64,000 bases of DNA from Ciona savignyi. Its lineage: Eukaryota; Chordata; Ascidiacea; Phlebobranchia; Cionidae. The notes beneath the pieces are model-generated. The model was not told the origin of the DNA. It saw nothing but the letters and a program-made list of their open reading frames with translations, and did no database searches. The position numbers and the translations under genes are program-made. Below, piece by piece: positions 11,960-24,000 of this stretch. The stretch is from positions 340,359 through 404,358 of the forward strand of contig CH003340.1 of NCBI GenBank assembly GCA_000149265.1. The letters are read 5' to 3'. Within the stretch, counting starts at the first letter, position 1. Every line of letters begins with the position of its first letter.

Positions 11960-14900
11960 ATGGCTACAATCAATAATGTCATTGGATTTTCCAAGCGGTT
12001 TTCTGGGGTAAAAAAATGGATTTATTCATATCTAAAGAAGCCGATTGAAAATGCAACGAAAACTATTGAGGAAGGATTCTATCATGGTACCATACATTGA
12101 AATATTCATAGTAAACTGTTCTCATAATGTTGTTTGGGTTTTAAATTCTAGGAGTTAAAGAAGTAAATGACGGAGTATGTTTGGAAATCAAATCTTTACA
12201 AAGTTTTTCATGGCCAATCAATTTACAAAAAGTTTGGAGAAGGCAGTTAAAGACATTTCGCTCAACTCTAACTGGTAAACAACCTTGGGCATATTGTAGT
12301 TGTTCTTCTTAGTTTCCCAACTTTTATTAATTTTATAGGACAAACTGTCAGATTTCAATCGCAACAAAAACGTAATGTATTGCTCGGCCAGCGGAATTTT
12401 TTCTCCAAGGATTTTATGTGGAAAAGAGCCAAACAGGGTCCCCTACTTGCATTTGGTGGATTTTTTCTTTTTCAAGAAGATGAATATCAGATAGGAAAAA
12501 CATTGCAGTCTCAATTCAATTTGTACAGTAATGTGTGCCAAAATGTCAAGGTATATTTGTGACCCTACCGTATTTGATAGGTGTAAAATCAAACATGATA
12601 TCTTCATGTATTTTTACCACATACCAGTAAGGTAACAGTACTATTCCACTGATTCACCCTTGGCAAAGTAAGTTTATCATATAATTCCAAAAAAATTATT
12701 TTATCAGAGTAACCTAATCAATACATGATTAATGAGATATCAGTTCCTACCAAAATTTACTAATGTCAGAATTTGTGTGGTACCGGTACTGTTGTATAGG
12801 TTGTATTTTTGTATTGGTATAGGATGCCGTTTTTCATGTGAGGTAATGTCATTAACAATTGAAATAACATACTAAAGTTGTTTATATAGCAGAAAACAGA
12901 ATTAAGGACAACTTTTGCAAGCATAAACTAACAAGATTCATAAAAATTTTTGGCTTGAAGAATTTTTCATGATGAAGATAAAACTGTGGATTAACACTTA
13001 TTTTGCTAAAATTGTAATAATTTGAAAATCTAAGGATTTGTTTCCGGAGTCATGTCCAGAGAAGCATGATAGTGAACAAAATTTGATGGACATTGATGAT
13101 ATTAAGTTCACAAGATGTATGGAGATCGGCAAGAACAAGGCAGTTTATCATGCAAAACTAAAAACGGTTAGCTGATGGATTAGATTACATAAGTATAGGC
13201 GGGTTCATGATAGTTCCGGGACCAGGAATTTAGGCTATAAAATGCCCGTTATTCCAGTTCCCGGAGCTATTATGAATTCCGGATGTAGCAATAAAGGCGA
13301 CCAGTGTCCTAAAGGAAGCTGACTGAATGCTTGACCAAGATAGATGCGAGATCATCTGATTTAAAAACTCCAAAATTTCTCTATCTGGTCACAGAAAATG
13401 TTGGACAGTGCTGATGGATAAGATAACTTTGATTACATGTAGCTTGTATTTGTGATTAGATATAAATAAAATTTTTGTAATATATGCATATGTAAGGTAT
13501 ATATTTTTATTAAATTTAATCTCATACACATATAATACTGTTAATACAGGGCCTATTTTTTATCTTTCTTATATGCTTTAGTTGTTTTTGTCAAACATCT
13601 AAAATTTAAATCAAATCATACTTTTTAATGGTATAAATAAAGATTTATTTTATATAAAAAATGTTGTGTTTTATATGTAGAGTAAGAGAAGTCTAGAAGA
13701 AATATCAACATCTGTGTTACATTATGAACCAAGTGAAGCTGATGTATTTTCATTTGATTCCATTCCTGACAATAAAACAAGTAATGATGGCCTATTACAC
13801 CCTAGTTTTCCGCATTGATTTTTTTTTTTTTTTTCTAGGTTCAGATATCACTGTACATGTTGTACCTGTGCTTGGCACTCTTGAAAATGCGGCCCAAAAG
13901 AAAGATATGTTCGCTCAGTTTGATGGATGTACGTTTGCAGTTAGTGAATATGGTTTATTTGGCGACCAGACATGAAAAAACAGGTAAATTATTGTAACAC
14001 AATGAGGTGTTTATACCTTTTTGCAGAAGTTACAAATGCAGTGCTTAGGTATTAAAAATGTGCAAACTACACATGTTATAATTAATTATTTTTCTACCAA
14101 AAATCATGGTAGAAGAGCACACCAATCTCAATCCTTGTGGAGATTTTTGTCAAACTGAATTTGCCTAAATTTAATATGAATTATATTAGGATAGATCGGA
14201 TAGGCCTATTCATGTTTTAACTTCATGAAAAGGAAAAATCAGCGGTGTTATGACACAGAAATTCGACAGATTACATTGGTCTCTGTATGGTTACTGGAGC
14301 TGTTGCAGTATGTTGTATATGCTTGAGTCTGTCTTTCAATTTTCGTACAATATTGATCTGTTGGAATCAGGCAATAACCGCGAAGATGCAAAGTTTTTTG
14401 CCCAAGTACACACCTGGCTTGCTACTCTGCAATCTGTTACCCACCAGTTTATTTTTATGATAAATCTTAGAACTTTTTATGGAAACTACCTTAATTAGAT
14501 AAAACATTATGTAGACAACAATCACAATTTGATAATCATACATAAAAGCTATGTATCGGTCAAACTTAATATTCTACTAGTCGATGGAAGAACGAAGGTA
14601 TCTACCATCCAAACATCATGGTTATGAAAGGAGTTTTGCAAGCTTCCTCACAGCAGATCACTAATTGCAATCTAGCAGGGGTGATCGGCATTGATTCAGT
14701 GTTTACATCACTGGGGATGCACCTCAGACAATTCATTTGTTTGGTAACCCAGAGGTATTTATTGTCCTTATAATGATAAAAAATGATTTACACCGTTTAC
14801 AAATGAAAAAAAAACATTATATAGAAAAGCAAATTAAAACATGTACAAGAAAAAAAATCAAGATAAAAAAAGAAAATTTAAACATTTACAATTAAAATGG

Positions 14901-17750
14901 GTAAATGCAATTTGTTTAATCTAAGTAAGCATATTCTGGTTCTTCATCCTGACGAGATGCTGTTTTTGTTGTAATTTAAGAGATATTTTAAATAAAACTG
15001 TTATTTTGTTGTTATAAACTATGTGCCTTAACTACTAGTATTTTTACATCCAAATCAACAAAACTCTTGTTTTTAATCAACGTTATAATTTTAGGTATGA
15101 AATGTCACTCAAGGATTATTTGCGGCGGTACAAATTGGACATGAATACTTGCATGGTGGTTCTTGCTCAAATATTTGAGGTGGTTGCGTATCTAGAAGAC
15201 CAATCAGTGGTTCATCGGGCCATTTCAAGTGAAAATTTCTTTGTTGAATCTACGAACAGTAAGTTCCAATGCATTATTTTACATTATATGGGAGGCCTAT
15301 GTCACTCTATTGAAATCTAATCTTAAAATTGAGCCATTAACTATGCCAATCTATCAGATTTGAAAAATATATATTTTTTGCAGTTTTTTTTTTATCTGTG
15401 ATCATACTTGTGTATATTCTGATATTAAGAGTAGGGCTGCGAATTAACGGTTAATTTAAAAAACGGTTAACTGATGTAAAAATAATCGGTTAACCGTTAA
15501 CCGATTTTCTTTAAACTACCATCAAATCGGCACAGTTTTTGGCAAAAAAAGTTCAGACAGCCGTAAAGGGCAGCAAAGAAATAACGCGCGTGATTACCGG
15601 CATTATCGGGTCTAATTTATGCGTTACTTTATAGTTTTTAAACGTCACCTTAAGACACATAGTATAGCTTTGATTGTAATGCGTAATATTGAGTTAAAAA
15701 TCAAACAATCAGCGTCTGAATGGTTGCTTATTTTACGTTGACAATCAAACAATCGACGTGTGAATGGCGCGTATATTACGTTGACAATCAAACAATCGAC
15801 GTGTGAATGGTTGCTTATATTACGTAATAATGAAACAATCAACGTGTGAATGGAGTTATGTATATTTGAAGATTATTAAAACGCAATTACGCCCAATTAA
15901 ATGTGGGCGGTAAAGTAACGTTAAAAAAACGGTTAAACGGTTAAAATTTGACATGACGGTTAACCATAAAAACGGTTAACCGTGGTTAACCGTTAATTTT
16001 TCGCAGCCCTAATTAAGAGTATTTTTTAGATAACAGCTATCCACACTTGCTACTTGGACACTTTGACAATGCCCACAGCACAGGGAACAAGAATGGTTTG
16101 TTGATCCCTTTTCAACATGAGACACTTGACCCGAGATTGTCTGATTTGGCGTGCCAGGCTCCAGAGGTTCTTACTTAGTTGACTTACTATCTATAGTTGC
16201 GAATCGTTTAGTTGTTAATAGAATTAATATCGTCAATTGTTATTAGACTGATTATTGTCAGTTTAACAGACTTATTATTGTCAGTTTAATAGACTTATTA
16301 TTGTCAGTATAATAGACTTAATATTGTCAGTTTAAAAGACTTGTTATTGTCAGTTTAATAGAAACTATTGCAGGTATCCAGAGCAAAACCAGGTAAAAGA
16401 GCATTGATTGATTATCGTAAAGCTGATGCTTGGTCTGCTGGGATCCTGGCATACGAAGTATTAACCGGTTCCAACCAGTTTAAAGGTTGTATTTTTACCT
16501 TAGTTAAATATTTTTGTAATTGCGTTGTTTTACTAAACATGCGTTTTCTACTTAAATTAAAATTTTATTTTCCTGAATTTACTTGTCATATTTTGTAGAA
16601 CACAAGATAGATTCACGAACTTTTATGGAAAAGGAAATTCCCAGTTTGCATTTAATCCCCATGCCCCATGTTTTAAAAATGATAGCCAGGCTGTTGTTGT
16701 CCGTGAACCCCAGTAAGGTGGGTTGTGTTGTGGATGATTTATTGTGGATTTACATAGTTGTAGTCGTCCTTCAGTTCTATCGTATATAAATTGTGTATTC
16801 ATTAAAAAAGGATTGAAATACTTGTCTCCAAGAATGGTGGTATAACCGGCCCGGCCGATTAGTCTGCTGGGTTAGTGCGACGCCTTTCAGCAGAAAGGTT
16901 GCAGGTTCGAAACTGGTCGCTAGCTAGTCGGTTGTGTCCTTGGGCAAGGCACTTAACGGACATTGCCCGAATTCAGCGGATTTATGGGTTCTACTAAATT
17001 AAAGGAACACACTGCAATAGCTCCGGTAACGCGACGGTGGGTGCGGGTTTCCAATTCACAGGGATGAACATAAATATCCTATCCTCCTATTCTATCGTAT
17101 AACAAGAGAAATTGACAGATAACTTTTTCAGATGCCTCTGTATGTGTAGTAATAGCATACATTGTGATCTTATTGGGTATATTGATGGTTAGATCCACCG
17201 GTAAGAGCATGGCGGTCTGCATGCAGCCAAAAGGTTGTTGAATAGAAACCAACGAGTGGCTGAACAGTTGAATCTTTGGGAAAGGCGCTTAGCTGATATA
17301 GCCTCTGCCCCATGGATTAAGGATTCTAGTAAACCTGAATAAATGTCTCATCGTGCTCAACGCTTTGCGATAACATTGCTTATCTGAAAAATCCAATTTT
17401 CTTCCTATTCTAGGTGATAAAACAAATATCTTATCGTATTTAACGGTTCGTTATTTATATTACTGTTCAAAAGGTTCAGAAGATAGTCAATTATTTTGTA
17501 TTTTTAGCGACTGTCTGCAAATGAGGCAGCTGATATGTTGCACTTTGAAATTTTTGCTGAGTCACCAATGGTGACCGTGACTAATCAGATTCCTGAGCTC
17601 TGTTCATGGTTGACTGCGCACAGTGCTGAGATGTTGGCAAGGCAACAGCAAGACCAAGTTCTCGTCGATCTCTGCAGATGTTTCTTTCGCAGAATCGAAC
17701 CGACAAATTTGTTCCGTTCCTATAAACTCTGGTTGTTAATAAAGGGATGA
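11960..17750 (+). CDS. PINK1: PINK1-like protein, predicted pseudokinase
   Basis: Homologue of the mitochondrial kinase PINK1. Twelve exons by eye: 11960-12086, 12152-12274, 12339-12550, 13035-13166, 13681-13780, 13839-13983, 14581-14754, 15095-15258, 16030-16166, 16374-16485, 16599-16717 and 17508-17750, all in compatible phases; about 595 codons (human 581 residues). The family order is kept: a basic N terminus, the single membrane segment GPLLAFGGFFLFQ with a following acidic helix, an N-lobe (MEIGKNKAVYHA), AVSEYG, YHPNI, CQAPE, SRAKPGKRALIDYRKADAW, and the PINK1-specific C-terminal extension. The catalytic motifs are broken: no lysine is visible at the VAIK position (ITVHVV), the HRD loop is HRA (378-380) with SSEN in place of KSDN, and DFG is HFD (403-405). 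Codon 277 (13973-13975) is TGA. It may be a true pseudokinase, a decaying copy, or partly a sequence error. Confidence 0.85.
14190..14440 (-). repeat. decayed tRNA-derived SINE in PINK1 intron
   Basis: Weak but ordered landmarks: 'ggatcggataggcctattcatgtttt', 'catgaaaaggaaaaatcagcggtgtta', 'ctggagctgttgcagtatgttgtatatg', 'tggaatcaggcaat', 'ttgcccaagtacaca'. This is an old copy. Confidence 0.6.
15432..16011. mobile_element. hAT-type MITE with internal tandem repeat
   Basis: A 580-bp element with termini TAGGGCTGCGAATTAACGG and its inverse CCGTTAATTTTTCGCAGCCCTA. It is flanked by the 8-bp direct repeat ATTAAGAG (15424-15431 and 16012-16019). The subterminal regions are rich in the palindrome AACGGTTAACCGTT. 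It has no coding capacity. The TAGGGCTG ends and 8-bp duplication are typical of hAT. It sits in the PINK1 intron that separates the HRD-loop exon from the DFG-loop exon. Confidence 0.88.
15695..15852. repeat. about 43-bp tandem repeat inside the hAT MITE
   Basis: Four successive units built on 'aatcaaacaatcgacgtgtgaatgg' followed by 'ttgcttatattacgttgac', beginning near 15698, 15741, 15784 and 15828. The units differ by a few substitutions. Confidence 0.8.
16205..16370. repeat. about 26-bp minisatellite directly upstream of PINK1 exon 10
   Basis: Six or so units of 'gacttattattgtcagtttaatag' run to within a few bases of the acceptor CTATTGCAG at 16373. The last unit therefore supplies the polypyrimidine/branch region of this exon. 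Confidence 0.8.
16853..17095 (+). repeat. tRNA-derived SINE, near full length, in PINK1 intron
   Basis: The head 'ggccgattagtctgctgggttagtgcgacgcctttcagcagaaaggttgcaggttcgaaactgg' resembles a tRNA with A- and B-box-like segments. The body 'gttgtgtccttgggcaaggcacttaacggacattgcc', 'gacggtgggtgcg' and a '(tatcc)n' tail follow. A decayed second copy seems to follow at about 17190-17400. Confidence 0.85.
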
Positions 17751-18031
17751 AAAATCAATAAACTCTGCATGATGTACAAACAGTGTCTTTCTTTGTTTTT
17801 TTTCCATCTACTTTGCTCTTATTTTCTTCTTTATTGTTCTCTAAATGTTGTTCTTGTTGCAGGCTAGCGCTAAATTTACCATAATCATACTAAATGTATA
17901 TTGTAATTTAAAACAAACAAAAATTATTAAAACATAATTAAAGTTGAAACATTTGCAGTGGTAACGCTTGCTGTGATACATGTTGTTATATCAATTTTGT
18001 TTTGCTTTTATTAGATAATTTAGCATTAAAA

Positions 18032-21000
18032 ATGAATTTGAATGAACCTGTATCAAATGAATTGGACGAGCTTTTAAAAGCAGTAAGAAAGTACCGAAAA
18101 AAATTAAGACAAATTGAGAGACTTGAAACAAGCGGCAGAGAACTTACAAAAGACGAACAAAGCAAAGTAGGTTTTCCACTTTTTCACAGCAGATATTCCA
18201 CTTTTAATGGAAAATGCAATGTATTTAATTGATGTGTTTCCAAAAAATGATTTTATCAGTTAATAAACACTCTATTATTTTATTAAATGCATTTTATTAT
18301 AACAGTAATAGTAGAACTGGTAGTTTATAACCTGTGAATAACTAATAGCTCTTAAAGACTTCGTATTAATTTAAATAAAACCCGGTGTTGTACACTTGAT
18401 GATGATTACCACCCTGTTAAAACTGCATTTTTACCGGTACTAATAAAATGAAAACTGTCCGGCCGGTTGGATCTAGCGGTTAAGTGCGTCGCCTTTCAAT
18501 CGCAAGGTTGCAGGTGCGAAACTGATCGGTAGCTAGTCGGTTGTGTCCTTGGGCAAGGCACTTTACGGACATTGCCTGAACCCAGCGGATAACCCCCTTG
18601 GTTTTCCCATTCACGAAGGTAGCTATCCTAAAGCAGACCAACTGCATTTTTTATATCTTGCGAAGTGCAATATGAACAATTTTCTTCATAAATTGTCACA
18701 TTCTTCATGGCAGTTGCTGTGCAAAAATGGAATCCGCTTAAAATTGCAAGGCATCCTGCATGAAATTAACCGCAGAGATGATTCAATGAATTCTACTGAC
18801 CTTGAATGGAATATTACAACTGAAGAGGATAATACAACTTTAAATGATACGGGTGCGTTTAGTCTTTTTAATCATAGCCCCAAAGAATATGTAATTTTTA
18901 GTGTAATTGTATAGTGTAACTTTTTATAAACATAGTGTGTAATTGTGTAATTTTTTATAAACATGTGTTTTTTTTATTAATTTTTTTATGTGAGTTTAGC
19001 GGCCACGTCTAATTATACTGAAACTTGATAATTGATTGGTTTTTAGACGTGTTCTAATGACTGTCATTTTGCAGTTTTTTTCCCGTTTTCCAAATTTTTA
19101 TCAAAGGTTCTGCTTCGTGTTTTTATCGAGTAAAACAAAAAATAAACTAAACAAAACTAAAGAATATAGCCTACAATAAATTATTTTTTGTTTTAAAATG
19201 TTATTAGCCAGATGGTATGGGTAAGGGTACTGATATGTTGTTGACAATAACGGTGCTTAAATTTTCCAATGAATATTTCCATCAGCCAGAATAAAAATAA
19301 AACATTCACCGTCGATTTTTATTGTTTTTTTAATAAAGTTAATTTAGACCCGGGTGTTCAAAATGAAAATGAGAGAAACGATGCTATTTATTTTGAGCAG
19401 CAACAATCAAATACAGAAGTTCCAAATGTACCCTTTGCAGGTATGATTAAAATGATAGTTGATACTTGCAATTGATATTTATATTTGATTGGTTAATCTG
19501 GTGGTTTAGTGAGACGCCTTTCCACCGAAAGGTTGCAGGTTGAAACTGGTCGCTAGCTAGTCGGTTGTGTCCTTGGACAAGGCAGTTAACGGACATTGCC
19601 TAAACCCAGCAGATTAATGGATTCTACCAAATTAACAGAGCATGTATATTATACATAACACACTACAATAGCTCTGGTAACCTGACGGTGGGCGCAAGAT
19701 GATCTGATGATTGCCCTTGTGTATTCCCCTTGGTTTTCCTATTTACGGGGATAAACATATCCTATCCTATTCGGTTTGAAGCTGCTTTGTATTGTATTAT
19801 TGCTGAATTTTGATGAGCCTACACAACTTGACTCTGAGCATAGTTAAATATCTTCTAAATACCTTTGGTCCTCAACTATAATAATGTCCATATAATACGA
19901 CTTTGGGGTATTAAGGTAAAACATGAATATAAACATGTTACTAGATCCGTACAGTGACAAAATTTCAGAAGCATATCCGTGGAGAAAATCCGTGGATTTT
20001 CCCACCTAGCAAGATAGAAATGGCGCATCAACTATTGACTTTATTGTTTATGCAAATGCTTATTTTAGACTTGGATGTTCACTTTCAAAATGACCGAAAC
20101 GATACCATATATTTTGAGCAGCACCAATCGAATACGGAAGTGCCAAATGTACCTGCTGCAGGTATGGTAAAAATTAGGAATGTAACGATATTTGTAAGTA
20201 TTGATAATTGCCAGCTATGTATTACGATTATCGATAGTAAGCATGGGGAATTATCAACATCTAAACTAAACATCTTTAACCAAATGAAATAATAATGCGT
20301 TTGTGAGTGCATAAACGCTATTTTTTGATCCTTAAAGGCACATTTTATGCAAGGTTTTCCTGATAAAATATTGCAATTGTGAAACTAAAATCGCAATATC
20401 CATTTATTAGTATCGTAGCTGCATAGTATCGATAGTATCTCAATTATCGATATATTGTTGCGCCATAGTTAAATAGACTGTTGTTATAAAAGCATACATT
20501 TTTTTTAATTTTTAGGCTAATTTTGTATAATCAGACTTTTGAATTCCAATAGTCTTACAAAAATTATGTGTTGGAATTTATGCACAACTTATAAATACCT
20601 GGTCGCTAGCTAACCGGTTACGTGTCCTTGGGCAAGGCACTTAACAAACATTGCCTGAACCCAGCGGATTAATTGGTTCTACCAAATTGAAGGAACGTGT
20701 CTTTCATATACAACACACTGCAATAGCTTCGGTAACCCGACGATGGGCGCGAGTTGATCTGACGATTACCTGTGTATTAACCCCCTTAGTTTTCCCATTG
20801 AAGGGGATAAACATGAATATATCCCATTCTTTCCTATCCTAAGATTACTTTGTTTTTCTGTAGACAACAGTTCTGATTCTGTAAACGCTCAACCTCCAGC
20901 TTCGAAACAAATGAAGTTCGATAAAGAAAGTCCGAATGAACCGGAAAAAATCAATTCTCAAACCAACAGTTTATCGCCAAACCAGCCATCTCCACTTGAA

Positions 21001-24000
21001 GGTTTGGGTTTGGATAATATGAATCTATCTTAGAAGCATTATACATTGGCACTAAGAAAATTCGCAGTAGAAAGTTAAATGCAATATATTGTTTTTTAGA
21101 TTTTTGAATGTGGTTGTAATTGTAACTAACTGTAAAGTGAATATGATGAAATACCGAACGTTTACGGAGGCATTTCTTAAAACATGTTACAAAATGTACA
21201 TCATCATATATTTTTTATATTCAAGTACAGTGTTATTGTGCCATGTAGTTGCTTTAATTAATTTCAATACAAATGTTGTTATTGCTTTTTTAAGAACAAA
21301 AATTGTTTTAAACAACATTACAAGAATAATATTTACCAGATACAAACAACAATCTGGCAAACAATTGCGTTGTGCAGTTTTGTTGTTTTTCCGGCAACTG
21401 CTATTTTTTAACATTCATAATGACCATTTTATATTCGCCTGAAATCTTTTAAGGTAAAAAAAAAACAAATAATTTTCTTTAAATTATAAAGCATTTTCAT
21501 CATTTACTCAATTTTAATTTAATTCTCAAAAGCTTTTGATTATAGATTTATCTTAAATAAATGTGTGTATGTGTGTATGTATGTAATGTGTGTCTTTTAA
21601 GCGTAGGTGGTTTAAAACACAGAAAAAGCCGAAAAGGCAAAGAAGATGAAATCGAAAGTACGGAAAGCATGGAGGTCGAAAACACTGTCAGTTACGATGT
21701 TGGAAGGACATAATGACGTCGTGAATTGCGTGCAATGCCAAGCCGGGTGGCTTGTAACTGGAAGGTGGGTCATTGATAAATCACGAAGTAAATACGATTG
21801 GCCTAGTAGTAGTTGTCAGACTATCATGCGGACGGTTATGTGATAATGCATGTTACATGTCTTCTTGGTCAAGGAACTTAACATACATTGCTTGAATCCA
21901 GTGGAATTTAATTTCTTGAACAAAAGTCAAATAACATGACTATTGCTTAAACACTGTAATAGCTACGTTAACCCAACAGTTTAGTTTAGTTTATTTTTTG
22001 TTTCCGCGATGAAAACACGATGCAGGATCTTTAATAACAATTTGGAAAACGGCAAAACGACAGTCATTAGAAGTGAATACACAGTATTATAACGATGTTT
22101 TATTGTATAATATTCCCTGCAGTTTTCTCACCCTTAAACCGCCTGTTAACAGCAGCGGTAATGTTGAACTTTAGTTTCGCAAGTATCTATCAATAATCTT
22201 GGCAAAAAAGCATCATTTTTAAATTTAAAAATGAATTTTTTTTTGGAAACAACACTCATTAGGATAAAAATTATATTACTATGGCTTCACATTTACAATT
22301 TGCAAAGACTATCATACGCCATCATGCATTATCCCCCAAAATATATTTCAATAAACTCCTGTCAGTTAAACCCATCATTTTTCAAAACTTGCACTAAATA
22401 AAATCATATTTCTAATTTTTCCAAAGTATTAATGCATCATTTTTTAGAACTTGCACTAAATAAAATCATATTTCTATTTTTTTAAAGTATAAACACATCA
22501 TTTTTTAAAGGTTGCATTAAATAAAATTATATTTATTTTCTTAATAAAATCTTTTTTTTGTTATTGAAGTCGAGATACATCGGTTAAATTATGGGACATG
22601 GAAAACATGAAAGAAATAAGAAACATGGCTGGACACACTGGCTCCGTTACTGCTTTGCAAATCTTAGATGAAAATGATAGTAACAGAATACGTGAGTTAT
22701 CATGTTATCTTTGTGGTGAAATTGATTCATCCAATGTGTTCCTATGATTAATTTTGCAGATGTGTTACTTTTTTAAATGGAGTTTTTGCGGTACTTCAAA
22801 TTATTACAGGATCGCTTACTTTACTTCGTAATTACAAAAGCCTTGGAAAAAACTTCTCTCACTAAAATAAATATTATTATATTAATGTTGGGGTTGGGGT
22901 TATAGTTGGTTCTGGGGTTGGGATCAGTGTTTGGGAGAGGGTTAGAATTACTTTCCATAGCAATCTAAGCGCTCCAAGCAATCCTGTAGTATTTAGAGGC
23001 ACCCGAGTTTGTTTTTTTGGAATGGATATGTCTAGCTTTTTGTATTTGAGATTTAGAGGTTTGTGTTTTAAAAAAAACTTGAGCGAGATAAAGTGACATT
23101 AAAAGAATTCCACTAGTATTTTATTTACAGGGCAGTCAATTCAACTGGAATCAAATGAATTGTTTCACGATGTTCGCGAAATGGAATTTGAAAAGGAGAG
23201 ACTTCTTTTGACGTCATCTCTTGATTGCTATGTGAAACTCTGGCTTCTTCCACATGGCTACTGTGTTAAATCATTGTACGCATATTCATCAGTCACCGCA
23301 ATGCTATTTGTATCAAGTCTTGTTTATATTGGTAAGTTACTGGCACCTTTGTGTACCACTCCACATGAAATATCAGCCTAAAGGTAGAACAGGATATTCT
23401 TGTTTATATTCTTAAATGGAAAAAGTCAGGGGCAATAACACACGGGCAATCATCGCTAAGGACCAGTTTCGAACCTGTATCCCTTTGGCTTAAAGGCGTC
23501 GCACTTACTCACTAGACTAATCGGTCAGACTATGGTGTTCAGATTTAAACCAGCCACAAGCCAGTATGGTGTGTTCTTTCTATTTAGCTACTCCCACCGG
23601 TTGTCTGGTGGTTTAGTGCGATGCCTTTCAACCGAAAGATTTAAGATTCGAAAGGTTGTGTCCTTAGGCAAGGTACTTAACAGACATTGTATGAACCCAG
23701 AGAATAAATGGGTTCTACACAACACACTGCAATAGCTCCAGTAACCTGACGGTGGGCGCGGAGTGTACTCATAACCGTAAAAAACAGTATAGGGGTCTTA
23801 CTACAGTATTTTTTGTTGAAAAATATTTTTAGATGTTTCAATTCAGCGTTGATGTTATTTATCTGACTGTTTTTACTGACATCGATTTTATTTATTTGTT
23901 TTCACTTGTAGGTACCGACAACGGTAAGCTTATAGTTTACAACATAATAAATGGAGAGCGAATACATGAAGAAATGATACATCAGGATCAAATCACTTCG

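Noticed and set aside
13681-13983. Two exons at first resembling a dynein assembly factor (DNAAF3) fragment inserted in PINK1
   Set aside because: Their phases fit exactly between PINK1 exons 4 and 7, and AVSEYG followed by YHPNI lines up with the human PINK1 N-lobe, so they are PINK1 exons.
14581-14754. Suspected frameshift in PINK1 exon 7 (alternative reading ending LFGNPE)
   Set aside because: The first frame continues into the next exon as LVTQRYEMSLKDYL, which matches the PINK1 segment before the HRD loop, so no shift is needed.
15690-15852. Regularly spaced short repeats considered as CRISPR-like
   Set aside because: Units are contiguous tandem repeats without unique spacers, inside a eukaryotic hAT MITE.
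21089-21442. 117-codon frame with hydrophobic content, with an open frame on the other strand as well
   Set aside because: AT-rich intronic DNA; the open frames on both strands reflect composition, and no family resemblance is seen.
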